Assembly (NCBI GenBank): GCA_052117325.1
Contig: JBQKJJ010000001.1
DNA: 64,000 nucleotides
Reading direction: 5' to 3' (one strand)
Source of the DNA: CAG-964 sp902789345
Lineage (GTDB): Bacteria > Bacillota > Clostridia > Oscillospirales > Acutalibacteraceae
Position 1 is the stretch's first letter; each line of letters begins with the position of its first letter. Below the pieces are notes generated by a model that saw only the letters and a program-made list of their open reading frames with translations, made no database searches and was not told the origin of the DNA. Positions 29,891 through 38,015 of this stretch are shown piece by piece. The position numbers were made by a program, and so were the translations under genes.

Positions 29891-31984
29891 ATGGGAAAAT
29901 TAAACAAAATAACCTCGGCGTTATTGTCAGTAATTATGGTTATAGGTATATTCAGTGCTATACCGTTTGTTGCAAGTGCGGCCACAAGCGGTAGTTATGA
30001 ATACAGTGTAAACAGTGACAACACTGCCAAAATAACAAAATATATCGACAATGGCAGCAAAACAGTCACCATACCAAGCAGCATTACAAATATTGGTGAA
30101 TTTGCATTTAGAGGCTGCACAGGTTTGACAAGTGTAACTATACCGAGCACTGTTACACAAATAGGTAATTACGCATTTGGATACATATATAGTAATAATT
30201 ATTCCGTTAAAATTGACGGTTTTACTGTATACGGTACAAAGGGAACTGCAGCGGAAAAATATGCATATAGCAATGGTTTTAATTTTGTTGAGGGTGTAGC
30301 GGCGGTTGACCCTACAGAGGTAAAGCTGAACCAAAGCAGTCTAACACTGGGCGTAGGTGATAGTTATATTCTGGTAAGCACCGTTTTACCGTCAGATGCA
30401 AACAATAAAATCTGTACATGGTATACAAGTAACGGCAGTGTAGCCACAGTTGGCAGCACAGGTAAAGTAACAGCAAAAGCTGTAGGTACAGCTGTAATAA
30501 CAGCAAAAACAGTAAACGGAAAAACAGCCACTTGTAAAGTAACGGTAAAGCCGGCACCAACAGGTGTAAAAATCAGCCCAACAGCTCTAACCTTGGGCAA
30601 AGGTGAAAGCTATGTTCTGAAAAGTACCGTTTCGCCGACAGATGCAAAAAATAAAACCTGTACATGGTCTACAAACAACAGCAGTATAGCTATAGTAAGC
30701 AGCACAGGTAAAGTAACGGCAAAAGCTGTAGGTACAGCTGTAATAACAGCAAAAACAGTAAACGGAAAAACAGCCACTTGTAAAGTAACGGTAAAACCGG
30801 CACCAACAAGTGTAAAAACCAGCCCAACAACTTTGACTTTAGGCAAAGGCGAAAGCTATACAATAAAGGAAAGCACCAGCAGTGGCAGTTATGCAAATAA
30901 TGCCAACTTAAAGTGGACAAGTACAAACACAAATGTAGTAACTGTAAAAAAGGGCAGCGGTAACGCGGCAGTGCTAAAGGCAACAGGTCAGGGCACAGCA
31001 AATGTAAAAATAACTTTGTACAACGGAAAAACAGCTACCTGTAAGGTAACAGTAAAGCCGGCACCAACAAGTGTAAAAATTAACCCAACAAGTCTGACAT
31101 TAGGCAAGGGAGAGGGTTATACAATAAGTGCAAGCACCAGCAGTGGCAGCTATGCAAATAATGCCAACATAAAGTGGACAAGCACAAATACCAAAGTTGT
31201 AACTGTGAAAAAGGGCAGTGGCAATAAAGCAGAGCTAAAGGCCGTAGGCAAGGGTACAGCAAATGTAAAAATAACCCTGTATAACGGAAAGACAGCCACC
31301 TGTAAAGTAACAGTAAAACCGGCACCCACAAGCGTAAAAGTTAGTCCAAGTTCGGTTACTTTGGATGTTGGTAAAAGCTATACTGTAAGCGAAATCACCA
31401 ACAGCGGCAGCTATGCAAATGCTACCAACCTAAAATGGACAAGCACAAACACAAAGGTTGTAACTGTGAAAAAGGGCAGCGGCAACAAAGCGGTGCTAAA
31501 GGCAGTAGGTACAGGCACAGCGAATGTAAAAATAACCCTGTTTAACGGTAAAACAGCAACCTGTAAGGTAACCGTTAACTGCAGTGATATTAACTCTGCT
31601 AAAACAGAAAAGGACTATTACACATTAAGCTACAAGGTTTATGAGATAGTTAACCAAGAGAGAATAAAAGCAGGTGTAAAACCGCTGAGATTCAACGATA
31701 AAGTGAACAAGGCTGCCATGAAAAGGGCTAATGAGTGTCATAAGTACTTCTCTCACACCAGACCTAACGGGAAAGACTGTTTTACAGTGTTTAGTGAGTT
31801 TGGAATAAAACAAAGTTACGCCGGTGAGAATATAGCTTTAGGCTACAGTGCCCCTAAGTATGTTATGGAAGGATGGATGCAGTCAAAGGGACACAGGGAT
31901 AATATTTTAAACCCTGTCTTTACTGATTTTGGCTGCGGCGTTTGCAGTACAGGTGAGTGGACTCAATTATTTTGCAGAATATAG
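29891..31984 (+). CDS. secreted LRR_5 / Big_2-repeat protein with C-terminal CAP (SCP/PR1) domain
   Basis: A 697-residue exoprotein. The ATG at 29891 has AGGAGG (29879-29884) and gives a clean signal peptide (ITSALLSVIMVIGIFSAIPF then VASA-A); an upstream ATG at 29828 would bury it. Residues 32-130 are BspA-type LRR units (TIPSSITNIGEFAFRGCTGL, TIPSTVTQIGNYAFG). Five Big_2 Ig-like repeats of about 82 residues follow (140-555), then a CAP domain (580-697) with YEIVNQERIKAGVKPL, YFSHTRPNG, AGENIALGYSA and GHRDNILNP, holding the conserved His/Glu residues. The architecture parallels the protein at 22548 with a different effector domain. CAP proteins in bacteria are often extracellular and of unknown substrate. 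Confidence 0.85.
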   Translation: MGKLNKITSALLSVIMVIGIFSAIPFVASAATSGSYEYSVNSDNTAKITKYIDNGSKTVTIPSSITNIGEFAFRGCTGLTSVTIPSTVTQIGNYAFGYIYSNNYSVKIDGFTVYGTKGTAAEKYAYSNGFNFVEGVAAVDPTEVKLNQSSLTLGVGDSYILVSTVLPSDANNKICTWYTSNGSVATVGSTGKVTAKAVGTAVITAKTVNGKTATCKVTVKPAPTGVKISPTALTLGKGESYVLKSTVSPTDAKNKTCTWSTNNSSIAIVSSTGKVTAKAVGTAVITAKTVNGKTATCKVTVKPAPTSVKTSPTTLTLGKGESYTIKESTSSGSYANNANLKWTSTNTNVVTVKKGSGNAAVLKATGQGTANVKITLYNGKTATCKVTVKPAPTSVKINPTSLTLGKGEGYTISASTSSGSYANNANIKWTSTNTKVVTVKKGSGNKAELKAVGKGTANVKITLYNGKTATCKVTVKPAPTSVKVSPSSVTLDVGKSYTVSEITNSGSYANATNLKWTSTNTKVVTVKKGSGNKAVLKAVGTGTANVKITLFNGKTATCKVTVNCSDINSAKTEKDYYTLSYKVYEIVNQERIKAGVKPLRFNDKVNKAAMKRANECHKYFSHTRPNGKDCFTVFSEFGIKQSYAGENIALGYSAPKYVMEGWMQSKGHRDNILNPVFTDFGCGVCSTGEWTQLFCRI
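30453..30816 (+). repeat. 246-bp-spaced Big_2 repeats with near-identical cores
   Basis: Bases 30453-30570 and 30699-30816 match at all but about two of 118 positions. The 246-bp period equals that of the repeats in the CHAP protein gene. Further, more diverged copies continue to about 31570. Confidence 0.85.
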
Positions 31985-32039
31985 GTCTTAGAGAGCTATA
32001 AATATTAGTTAAAGCCCCTATAGTATTTTTTGATTTGAT

Positions 32040-32080
32040 AAATACCCTCTTTACCGAAAAAGCGGTAGGGAGGGTATTTT
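32040..32080 (+). terminator. intrinsic terminator of the CAP-domain gene
   Basis: AATACCCTC (32041-32049) pairs with GAGGGTATT, with an inner TACCG/CGGTA stem, followed by TTTT. Confidence 0.85.
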
Positions 32081-32198
32081 AATGAAACTTCATTTAATTT
32101 TCAGTGAGCTATGCACATTTGTTCTATCTACAGTCCGTTTGTGATATGGCACAGAGAGATTTGGCGGATAATGCAGGTAAAAATATAGACAACAAAAA

Positions 32199-32220
32199 GG
32201 GACGCTTACACAAGCGCCCC
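32199..32220 (-). terminator. intrinsic terminator of the small membrane protein gene
   Basis: On the minus strand GGGGCGCTT-GTGT-AAGCGTCCC is followed by TTTTTG (complement of 32194-32198). Confidence 0.88.
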
Positions 32221-32270
32221 TAAAAATACTGTTGTATTCAAGAAAAGGTGTTAAGGTACCTTTAGTATAC

Positions 32271-32441
32271 CTACTGTATAGAGCAGTCTAAATACTCATC
32301 AAGCTCCTTGTCTTGCTTTTTCCTTTTCTTTTCTCTAATTACCAAAAAAGCTGTTATAGTTGTGGCTATAGCTGTAATGGTGGCTATAGCTGCAATTATT
32401 ATGGCAATTTTGCTGTGACAGTTATCGTTTCTTTTTAGCAT
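32271..32441 (-). CDS. small single-pass membrane protein, unknown function
   Basis: A 56-residue protein with one predicted membrane helix (about 12-35: IAIIIAAIATITAIATTITAF) followed by a strongly charged tail (REKKRKKQDKELDEYL). The ATG at 32441 is preceded by GGGAGG at good spacing and the gene ends before a strong minus-strand terminator (32199-32220), so it looks like a complete monocistronic unit. A longer frame to 32474 lacks a site. I recognise no family. Size, one helix and cytoplasmic charge suggest a membrane-anchored regulator or an assembly factor, but nothing proves it. Confidence 0.6.
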   Translation of the reverse strand: MLKRNDNCHSKIAIIIAAIATITAIATTITAFLVIREKKRKKQDKELDEYLDCSIQ

Positions 32442-32756
32442 TAGAATTACCTCCCAGCCAATAAATTTATACACTCATTCTTTATTATTATAATACCCAA
32501 AACCGAGGCAAATGTCAACCGGATTTTTATTTAATTCTTTTTAACAAAATGTAAACGAAAAATGCCCGGCTATATTTGTAAAAATATTTATATGTGTAAT
32601 TATATAAGCCTGCATTCGTTAAAAAACAGTTTGGCAATTATTAATTTTATGTTTAACGGATGTTAATATTTTGTACAAATATACATAGTAGTATATAGGC
32701 ATAGAATAAATAAAACAGTTTAGAAAGTTTCATTTTTTATCTCCCTTTTAATATAT

Positions 32757-32796
32757 AAAAAAGAAGAATGCTCGCCTGGTGCGGGCTTCTTTTTTT
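32757..32796. terminator. orphan bidirectional terminator-like hairpin
   Basis: AAAAAAGAAG (32757-32766) pairs with CTTCTTTTTT (32786-32795), with inner CTCGC/GCGGG and loop CTGGT. It lies over 300 bases from any gene on either side, so it may end an unannotated short transcript or insulate the ATPase operon. Confidence 0.6.
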
Positions 32797-32971
32797 GCAT
32801 TATTTTGGAATGTAAATTGTGTTATAGGGGAATAAACACGGAAAAGTAGGTGTATTTGTTACATAAAATGCAACTTTTGTTGGTTGAAATTTCATTTGTG
32901 ACCGCATATAATTCATTACACAAGGTAATTATGTAACAAATTTTTTAAATTGGTCATAATTAATTGCACAA

Positions 32972-33054
32972 TGGTTATAATTATAATCAAACAGCCGCTA
33001 AAGGTTGCCGATTATGCTTGAAATTAACGGCAACTAGTGGTAAAATCATAACCA
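32972..33054 (+). promoter_or_regulatory. nested hairpin upstream of the V/A-ATPase operon
   Basis: Three nested pairings: TGGTTAT (32972-32978)/ATAACCA (33048-33054); CCGCTA (32995-33000)/TAGTGG (33035-33040, one wobble); GTTGCCG (33004-33010)/CGGCAAC (33028-33034), with a 17-base loop. TATAAT occurs at 32976-32981 and 32982-32987, so the inner hairpin may form the very 5' end of the mRNA. It does not match a riboswitch class I know. Confidence 0.5.
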
Positions 33055-33141
33055 ATAAGAGGATAAGTATTTACTGCGGTTGAAACCGTTAAAAATGCTT
33101 TAATTGTGCTTATTAATATTATTATGGATGGAGGTAATTAA

Positions 33142-33453
33142 ATGCAGGATATGTTGTCTAAAATTGTCAATATGGACGAAAAGGTTCGTGTTGAGAATAA
33201 ACAGGCAGAGCAGCGAAAAGCTGATTCTTATAAAAAGATAGCCAAGAAAAAAGACGACATCTATAATGATTACATCAGCCGTGCAAGAGTAAGAATAAAA
33301 AAGAACGAGGTTGTTGAGCGTGCTGCCGCCGAAAAGAAGTGGCATGAGCTTGAAGCTAAGCAAAAGGAATGCTTAGAACAGCTTGACAAGGCTTATGCCC
33401 AGAAGGGTCAGCAGTGGATTAACGCTATTGTTGACAATGTTATTAATTCTTGA
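33142..33453 (+). CDS. V/A-type ATPase subunit G/H (peripheral stalk coiled coil)
   Basis: A 103-residue, highly charged helical protein (KVRVENKQAEQRKADSYKKI, ERAAAEKKWHELEAKQKE). It is the first gene of the ATPase operon, where the small stalk subunit (atpH/ntpF type) is usually encoded. Such subunits pair with subunit E as the peripheral stator. GGAGG stands before the ATG. The assignment is by position, size and coiled-coil character, since this subunit is poorly conserved. Confidence 0.8.
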   Translation: MQDMLSKIVNMDEKVRVENKQAEQRKADSYKKIAKKKDDIYNDYISRARVRIKKNEVVERAAAEKKWHELEAKQKECLEQLDKAYAQKGQQWINAIVDNVINS

Positions 33454-33486
33454 TTTTTTATTCATCTCAAACAAGGAGGGATAGGT

Positions 33487-34521
33487 GTGGCATTATCATA
33501 TGCGTCAAATGCCATTTTTTCAAAGGCAAGAGCTATGTATGGCAAGCGTTTGAAAGAAAATGACTACGCTAAACTGCTTGGCTGTAATTCTGTACCGGAA
33601 ATATTGTCGTGCCTAAAAGGCTACGAAAAGTACGCACCAATGCTTAATAAGCTAAGTGAACGGGATGTACATAGAGCACAGCTTGAGTCTGCACTTAAGC
33701 AGCAGCTGTTCCAGGATTATGAATCCCTTTGTAGGTACGAAGTAACAGTAGGAGAAGATTTTTCCAAATACACCATTATGAGGGCGGAAATTAACCAGAT
33801 AATGAATTTCCTTACACTGCTAAACGGGGGAAACCCTCATGAGTTTTACAGTACACTGCCAAAATATTTTTTAAAGGTGTCTTCAATTAATTTTGCGGCG
33901 CTGTCTAACACAAACAATTATGACGAGTTCTTGAACGCTTTGGGTAAGTCGGTATACGCCAAGCTGTTGGCACCATACAAACCTAAAAACGGAGAGCATA
34001 TAGACATAACGACAGTAGAAAATGTACTTTTGTTCCATTTGTTTAAAACCGTTTATGAAATAGTTGATAAAACAAAGGGCGCAGAGCGTAATGCGCTTAA
34101 AAAAATGTTTGATACAAATATTGATTTGCGTAATTTCACAAGAGTGCTGCGCATAAAGAAGTATTATAAGCTGGAGCCTGACGAAATTAAAAAGCTGTTG
34201 ATTCCTTTTGGGTCTCTAAAAGCTAAGCAGATTGAGGCTTTGTGCAATGCACAGGATTCTAAAGAGCTTTTTGCCATTATGCAGCAAACTATGGCAGGCA
34301 GATGCATTCCTAGGCTTGAGTACAGCTATACCAGTGAAATACCACGCAGGGCTTTGTACGAAGAAAGCCACAAGCAAATGTATTTTTCGGTAAATCCTTC
34401 GGTTGTTTTGGTAGCGTACCATGCGCTTGCAGAAACCGAGGTTGATAACATTATTCATATAATAGAGGGCGTGCGTTACGGCGTAGACGCCGAAAAGGTT
34501 AAGAGCCTGCTTATATATTAA
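33487..34521 (+). CDS. ntpC: V/A-type ATPase subunit C
   Basis: A 344-residue, mostly helical subunit that links the central stalk to the membrane ring (V-ATPase d / AC39-like). SYASNAIFSKARAMYGKRL near the N-terminus, the FYSTLPKYFLKV and TNIDLRNFTRVLRIKKYYKL segments and the C-terminal ALAETEVDNIIHIIEGVRYG are family features. The start is GTG at 33487 with AAGGAGGG at 33473-33480. Position between G/H and I is standard. Confidence 0.92.
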   Translation: MALSYASNAIFSKARAMYGKRLKENDYAKLLGCNSVPEILSCLKGYEKYAPMLNKLSERDVHRAQLESALKQQLFQDYESLCRYEVTVGEDFSKYTIMRAEINQIMNFLTLLNGGNPHEFYSTLPKYFLKVSSINFAALSNTNNYDEFLNALGKSVYAKLLAPYKPKNGEHIDITTVENVLLFHLFKTVYEIVDKTKGAERNALKKMFDTNIDLRNFTRVLRIKKYYKLEPDEIKKLLIPFGSLKAKQIEALCNAQDSKELFAIMQQTMAGRCIPRLEYSYTSEIPRRALYEESHKQMYFSVNPSVVLVAYHALAETEVDNIIHIIEGVRYGVDAEKVKSLLIY

Positions 34522-34567
34522 TGTTAATTATTTTACGATACTGTAAATTAAGAAGGGAGGAAGTGAA

Positions 34568-36529
34568 ATGTCCGTTTCTCCTATGAAAGTGATTAGCATT
34601 ATTGGACTGAAAGATGACCTGGACAGGGCAATAAAAATCTTGGGTGATTCACAAGCTTTTGAGCCTGAACCCGTAACAAGCTTTTATTCCAATACTGAAA
34701 ATTTTAGCACAGTGTCAGAACAAAATAAGTATTCTGAACTGCTGTCAGAATTTGATAATTCACTTTCAGTTGCACATATTGAGCCTGAGCTTGCAGATAT
34801 AAAAAAATTCGAGCCTACCGACGAGAAGCTGCTGGAGTATTGTAACAGTTTTATTCAACAGCTTGACCAACATTCGGTAAAGGTTTCAGACAAAAAGCAG
34901 GCGATTGAGCAATGTGTGAAAAGTATTGAACAGACATCACATTTTTTAGGAGTTAAGATTGATATGAAGCGTGTAAGAGCGTGTGAGTATATCAAGCCTA
35001 ACTTCGGACGAATTCCTTTAGACAGTATGCGAAGACTTAAAGAGGATTATAAGGACAATCCGTATGTAATTTTTTTTGAGTCGGCTGTTGACAAGGAATA
35101 CTGTTGGGGTGTTTATATGGCGCCTGTAGACGAGGCAGAGGAAGTAGACAGAATTTTTTCAAGCCTGTTCTTTGAAAAATACGATGCCTCCGATATTGAC
35201 GGTACACCTGAGCAGTACATTATAACGCTGAAGCGCAACAAGCAAAAGCTTGAAGCAGAACTGCAGGAAGCAGAAAAGCAACGAAGCGAGTTTCTTGAGG
35301 CGAATTTCAGTGAAAGTATGAAATATTATACGAAATTAACCGAAAAGGCAATTTATCAAAATGTAAAGTCAAATGTAATGCTTTACAAAGGCAACAAAGA
35401 CAGCTTCATTATTTGCGGCTGGCTGCCAAGCGATATAATTGATGAGGTTACTAAAAAGCTTGATAAGGTAAAAAGTTTGGAGTATACAACAGATGAGGCT
35501 ATACACCAGCTGGAAAAATCACCGCCTATTAAGCTGAAATATAATTGGTTTGCAAAGCCGTATAAATTCTATGTGGATATGTACGGTGTTCCAAAATATA
35601 ACGAAATGGACCCTACAACCTTTGTTGCTATAACATACACCATATTGTTTGGCGCAATGTTTGGCGATTTTGGTCACGGCATAGTGCTTGCAATAGCAGG
35701 TGCGCTTATGTATAAGCTAAAAGGCTTAAAGGTCGGCAAGGTGCTTATACCTTGCGGTATATGTTCGTCGTTGTTCGGCATACTGTTTGGTTCGTTCTTC
35801 GGATTTGAACATGCCTTTGACGGAATGTACCAAGCGTTGTTTGGCTTAGAGGAAAAGCCTATAGATGTTATGGGCGACAATATTATAGATGTTATTTTAG
35901 CGTCTGTAGCAATAGGTATTTTCCTGGTAATGCTTGCAATGTGCCTAAACATTTACTCATCGCTGAAGCAGGGCAACTTAGGAAGTGCCTTGTTTGGCTC
36001 TAACGGTGTGGCAGGCTTAGTGCTTTACGGATTTATCTGTGCAGGCATTGTTTGTATGGTTGCTTTTGGTGTAAATCTGTTTAACTTCGTAACCATTCCG
36101 TTGCTTATAATTTTACCTCTTGTTCTTATATTCTTGGCAGAGCCGCTGGGAAGAAAGGCAGAGGGCAAAAAGGACTGGAAGCCTGAAAAGTGGGGCGACT
36201 ACTGCGTACAAAACGGATTTGAAATGTTTGAGGTTATTCTTTCTTACCTTTCAAATACAATGTCATTCCTAAGAGTTGGTGCTTTTGTAATGGTACACGC
36301 CGGAATGATGATTGTTGTATTTACGCTTATAGATTTGGTAGGCGGTTTGCCTGGCATTGGCGGTATTTTGGTTCTTGTTATCGGTAACCTGTTTGTTATA
36401 GGTCTTGAGGGACTGCTTGTATCAATTCAGACATTGCGTTTGGAATTTTATGAGATGTTCAGCCGTTTCTACAGCGGTGCAGGCAGACCGTATAACCCGG
36501 TTGTACTAAAAAGATTAAACACAAAATAA
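34568..36529 (+). CDS. ntpI: V/A-type ATPase subunit I (a-subunit, ion half-channels)
   Basis: A 653-residue membrane subunit. The N-terminal half (1-330) is cytoplasmic with coiled-coil segments; the C-terminal half has about seven to eight membrane helices. Landmarks are DPTTFVAITYTILFGAMFGD at the membrane entry, and SYLSNTMSFLRVGAFVMVHA, which holds the conserved Arg of the ion path, plus EGLLVSIQTLRLEFYEMFSR and FYSGAGRPYNP near the end. GGGAGG precedes the ATG. Whether the enzyme moves protons or sodium is not decided by this subunit. Confidence 0.95.
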   Translation: MSVSPMKVISIIGLKDDLDRAIKILGDSQAFEPEPVTSFYSNTENFSTVSEQNKYSELLSEFDNSLSVAHIEPELADIKKFEPTDEKLLEYCNSFIQQLDQHSVKVSDKKQAIEQCVKSIEQTSHFLGVKIDMKRVRACEYIKPNFGRIPLDSMRRLKEDYKDNPYVIFFESAVDKEYCWGVYMAPVDEAEEVDRIFSSLFFEKYDASDIDGTPEQYIITLKRNKQKLEAELQEAEKQRSEFLEANFSESMKYYTKLTEKAIYQNVKSNVMLYKGNKDSFIICGWLPSDIIDEVTKKLDKVKSLEYTTDEAIHQLEKSPPIKLKYNWFAKPYKFYVDMYGVPKYNEMDPTTFVAITYTILFGAMFGDFGHGIVLAIAGALMYKLKGLKVGKVLIPCGICSSLFGILFGSFFGFEHAFDGMYQALFGLEEKPIDVMGDNIIDVILASVAIGIFLVMLAMCLNIYSSLKQGNLGSALFGSNGVAGLVLYGFICAGIVCMVAFGVNLFNFVTIPLLIILPLVLIFLAEPLGRKAEGKKDWKPEKWGDYCVQNGFEMFEVILSYLSNTMSFLRVGAFVMVHAGMMIVVFTLIDLVGGLPGIGGILVLVIGNLFVIGLEGLLVSIQTLRLEFYEMFSRFYSGAGRPYNPVVLKRLNTK

Positions 36530-36601
36530 CGGACATTAATTAATTTATTATAGCCGAAAGGCTTAGAATAAAAAAATTAAAAAATTCGGAGGATTATTAT
36601 T

Positions 36602-37015
36602 ATGGAATTTCTAGTACTATTATTACCTATCATCTTTATTCTTGCATCAGCATTGGTTGTTAAAAAGGCTGTTAGCCGTGGCGCTAAGAGAAAGAAATCA
36701 GTATTAATTCAAATGCTTTCATTTGCAGCTGTACTAATTTGTTGTGCAGCGTTCCCAATTATGGCAGGCGCTGCTGATACAGCAGCAGCTGCTGACGCAG
36801 CATCAAACGGCTTAGGCCTGCTTGCTTGTGCAGCTTCAACAGGTATTGCCTGTGTAGGTGCCGGTATTGCTGTTGCAGGTGCAGCTCCTGCAGCTATCGG
36901 TGCAACATCAGAAGACCCTAAGGCATTTGGTAGAGCACTTATCTTCGTTGTACTTGGTGAAGGTGTTGCTATCTATGGTTTGCTTATCTCAATTCTTATC
37001 TACACAAAGTGCTAA
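36602..37015 (+). CDS. ntpK: V/A-type ATPase subunit K (c-ring proteolipid)
   Basis: A 137-residue membrane protein. An N-terminal extension of one or two hydrophobic segments (LVLLLPIIFILASALVV; IQMLSFAAVLICCAAFPIMA) precedes the c-ring hairpin at about residues 70-137: GIACVGAGIAVAGAAPAAIG, then EDPKAFGRALIFVVLGEGVA with the ion-binding Glu in VLGEGVAIYGL. The hairpin is single, not the duplicated four-helix form of E. hirae NtpK (156 residues). The extension between is Ala-rich (AADTAAAADAAS) and may be cleaved. Similar extended K proteins occur in clostridia. GGAGG precedes the ATG. Confidence 0.9.
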   Translation: MEFLVLLLPIIFILASALVVKKAVSRGAKRKKSVLIQMLSFAAVLICCAAFPIMAGAADTAAAADAASNGLGLLACAASTGIACVGAGIAVAGAAPAAIGATSEDPKAFGRALIFVVLGEGVAIYGLLISILIYTKC

Positions 37016-37045
37016 TAAACACATACATAAAAAGACGGTGGGATT

Positions 37046-37354
37046 ATGCGTTTTTATTTAATAAGTGACAATGTGGATACTCAGCTTGGAATGAGACTTG
37101 CCGGAATAGAGGGCGTAGTTGTTCACGAAGAGCCTGAGGTCCGCAAAGCACTCAAGCAGGCAATGGATACTGAGGATATTGCGGTGGTGCTTATGACCGA
37201 GCGCTTGGTATCCCTTTGCCCGGAGCTTATCTATGATTTAAAGCTGAACCGTTCACATCCTTTAATAGTTGAAATTCCTGACAGACACGGCAACGGCCGT
37301 ACTAAGGATTCAATTACAAAATATGTACAGGATGCTATCGGTATTAAACTATAA
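37046..37354 (+). CDS. V/A-type ATPase subunit F
   Basis: A 102-residue alpha/beta protein of the central rotor: FYLISDNVDTQLGMRLAGIE, IAVVLMTERLV and a C-terminal helix (TKDSITKYVQDAIG). Size and place between K and E match subunit F (atpF of archaeal-type operons, ntpG in E. hirae). A weak GGTGG lies before the ATG. Confidence 0.88.
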   Translation: MRFYLISDNVDTQLGMRLAGIEGVVVHEEPEVRKALKQAMDTEDIAVVLMTERLVSLCPELIYDLKLNRSHPLIVEIPDRHGNGRTKDSITKYVQDAIGIKL

Positions 37355-37375
37355 TTAGGGAGAGGAGTTACCGTT

Positions 37376-37993
37376 ATGGCTAACGACAAACCTGCTAACA
37401 AAAGTGTAGGCGACAACGAAAGCAAGTTCCTTGCTGCCATTGAAAAGTATGCACAGCAGCAGCGTGACGCTCTGCAAAGCGAAACAAAGGACTTTGAACA
37501 AAGAGTTATGCAGCAGGCAGAAGAAGAAGGTCTGCGTGACGCATATAACCTTATTCATAAAGAGCAAGACGCAATGAGAGCTTCAATAGCCGCAGAGCTG
37601 GCTAAAAAAGAAGCTCAGGGTAATTTAGAGGTGTTTAAGAAACGCCAGCAGATTACCGAGGAGGTTTTCGCCAAGGCTACTGCTAAATTGCAGGAATATA
37701 CCGGTACGCCGGAATACGAAAAAAAGCTTGTCGGCTATGCACAGGAGTGTGCACAGTATTTTGACAAGGATGATATAGAGCTTTGTATAGCTAAAAAGGA
37801 TGCCGCTATTGCAAATAAGCTTGCAAAAGCCTTTAAGGGAAAATGTACAATAAAAGAAGTTGCAGATATTACTGTAGGCGGATTTAGAGTATATTGCCCG
37901 CAAAAGAAGATAGCGGTTGATAAAACACTGGACACAAAGCTGCAGGAGCAAAGAGAGTGGTTCTACACCAACTCCGATTTGCAGGTAAGGTAA
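37376..37993 (+). CDS. ntpE: V/A-type ATPase subunit E (peripheral stalk)
   Basis: A 205-residue protein with a long N-terminal coiled coil (1-110, rich in Gln, Glu, Lys and Ala) and a globular C-terminal head ending GGFRVYCPQKKIAVDKTLDT, the family's conserved end motif (GG-x-DNTLxxR type). It pairs with the G/H subunit at 33142. AGGAG precedes the ATG. It lies directly before subunit A. Confidence 0.9.
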   Translation: MANDKPANKSVGDNESKFLAAIEKYAQQQRDALQSETKDFEQRVMQQAEEEGLRDAYNLIHKEQDAMRASIAAELAKKEAQGNLEVFKKRQQITEEVFAKATAKLQEYTGTPEYEKKLVGYAQECAQYFDKDDIELCIAKKDAAIANKLAKAFKGKCTIKEVADITVGGFRVYCPQKKIAVDKTLDTKLQEQREWFYTNSDLQVR

Positions 37994-38015
37994 AGCAGAC
38001 TCCATAAGAGAGGAA

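Larger units (their letters stand above)
32442..33141. other. intergenic region: orphan terminator and V-ATPase leader
   Basis: No protein gene seen in 700 bases. It contains the hairpin at 32757-32795 and the nested inverted repeats at 32972-33054, both listed separately. The remainder is AT-rich. Confidence 0.6.

Noticed and set aside
22548..31984. CRISPR-like regular repeats at 246-bp spacing
   Set aside because: The repeats are in-frame coding units of Ig-like domains, not short palindromic repeats with unique spacers.
32271..32474. Longer form of the small membrane protein starting at 32474
   Set aside because: The GGGAGG site fits the internal ATG at 32441.
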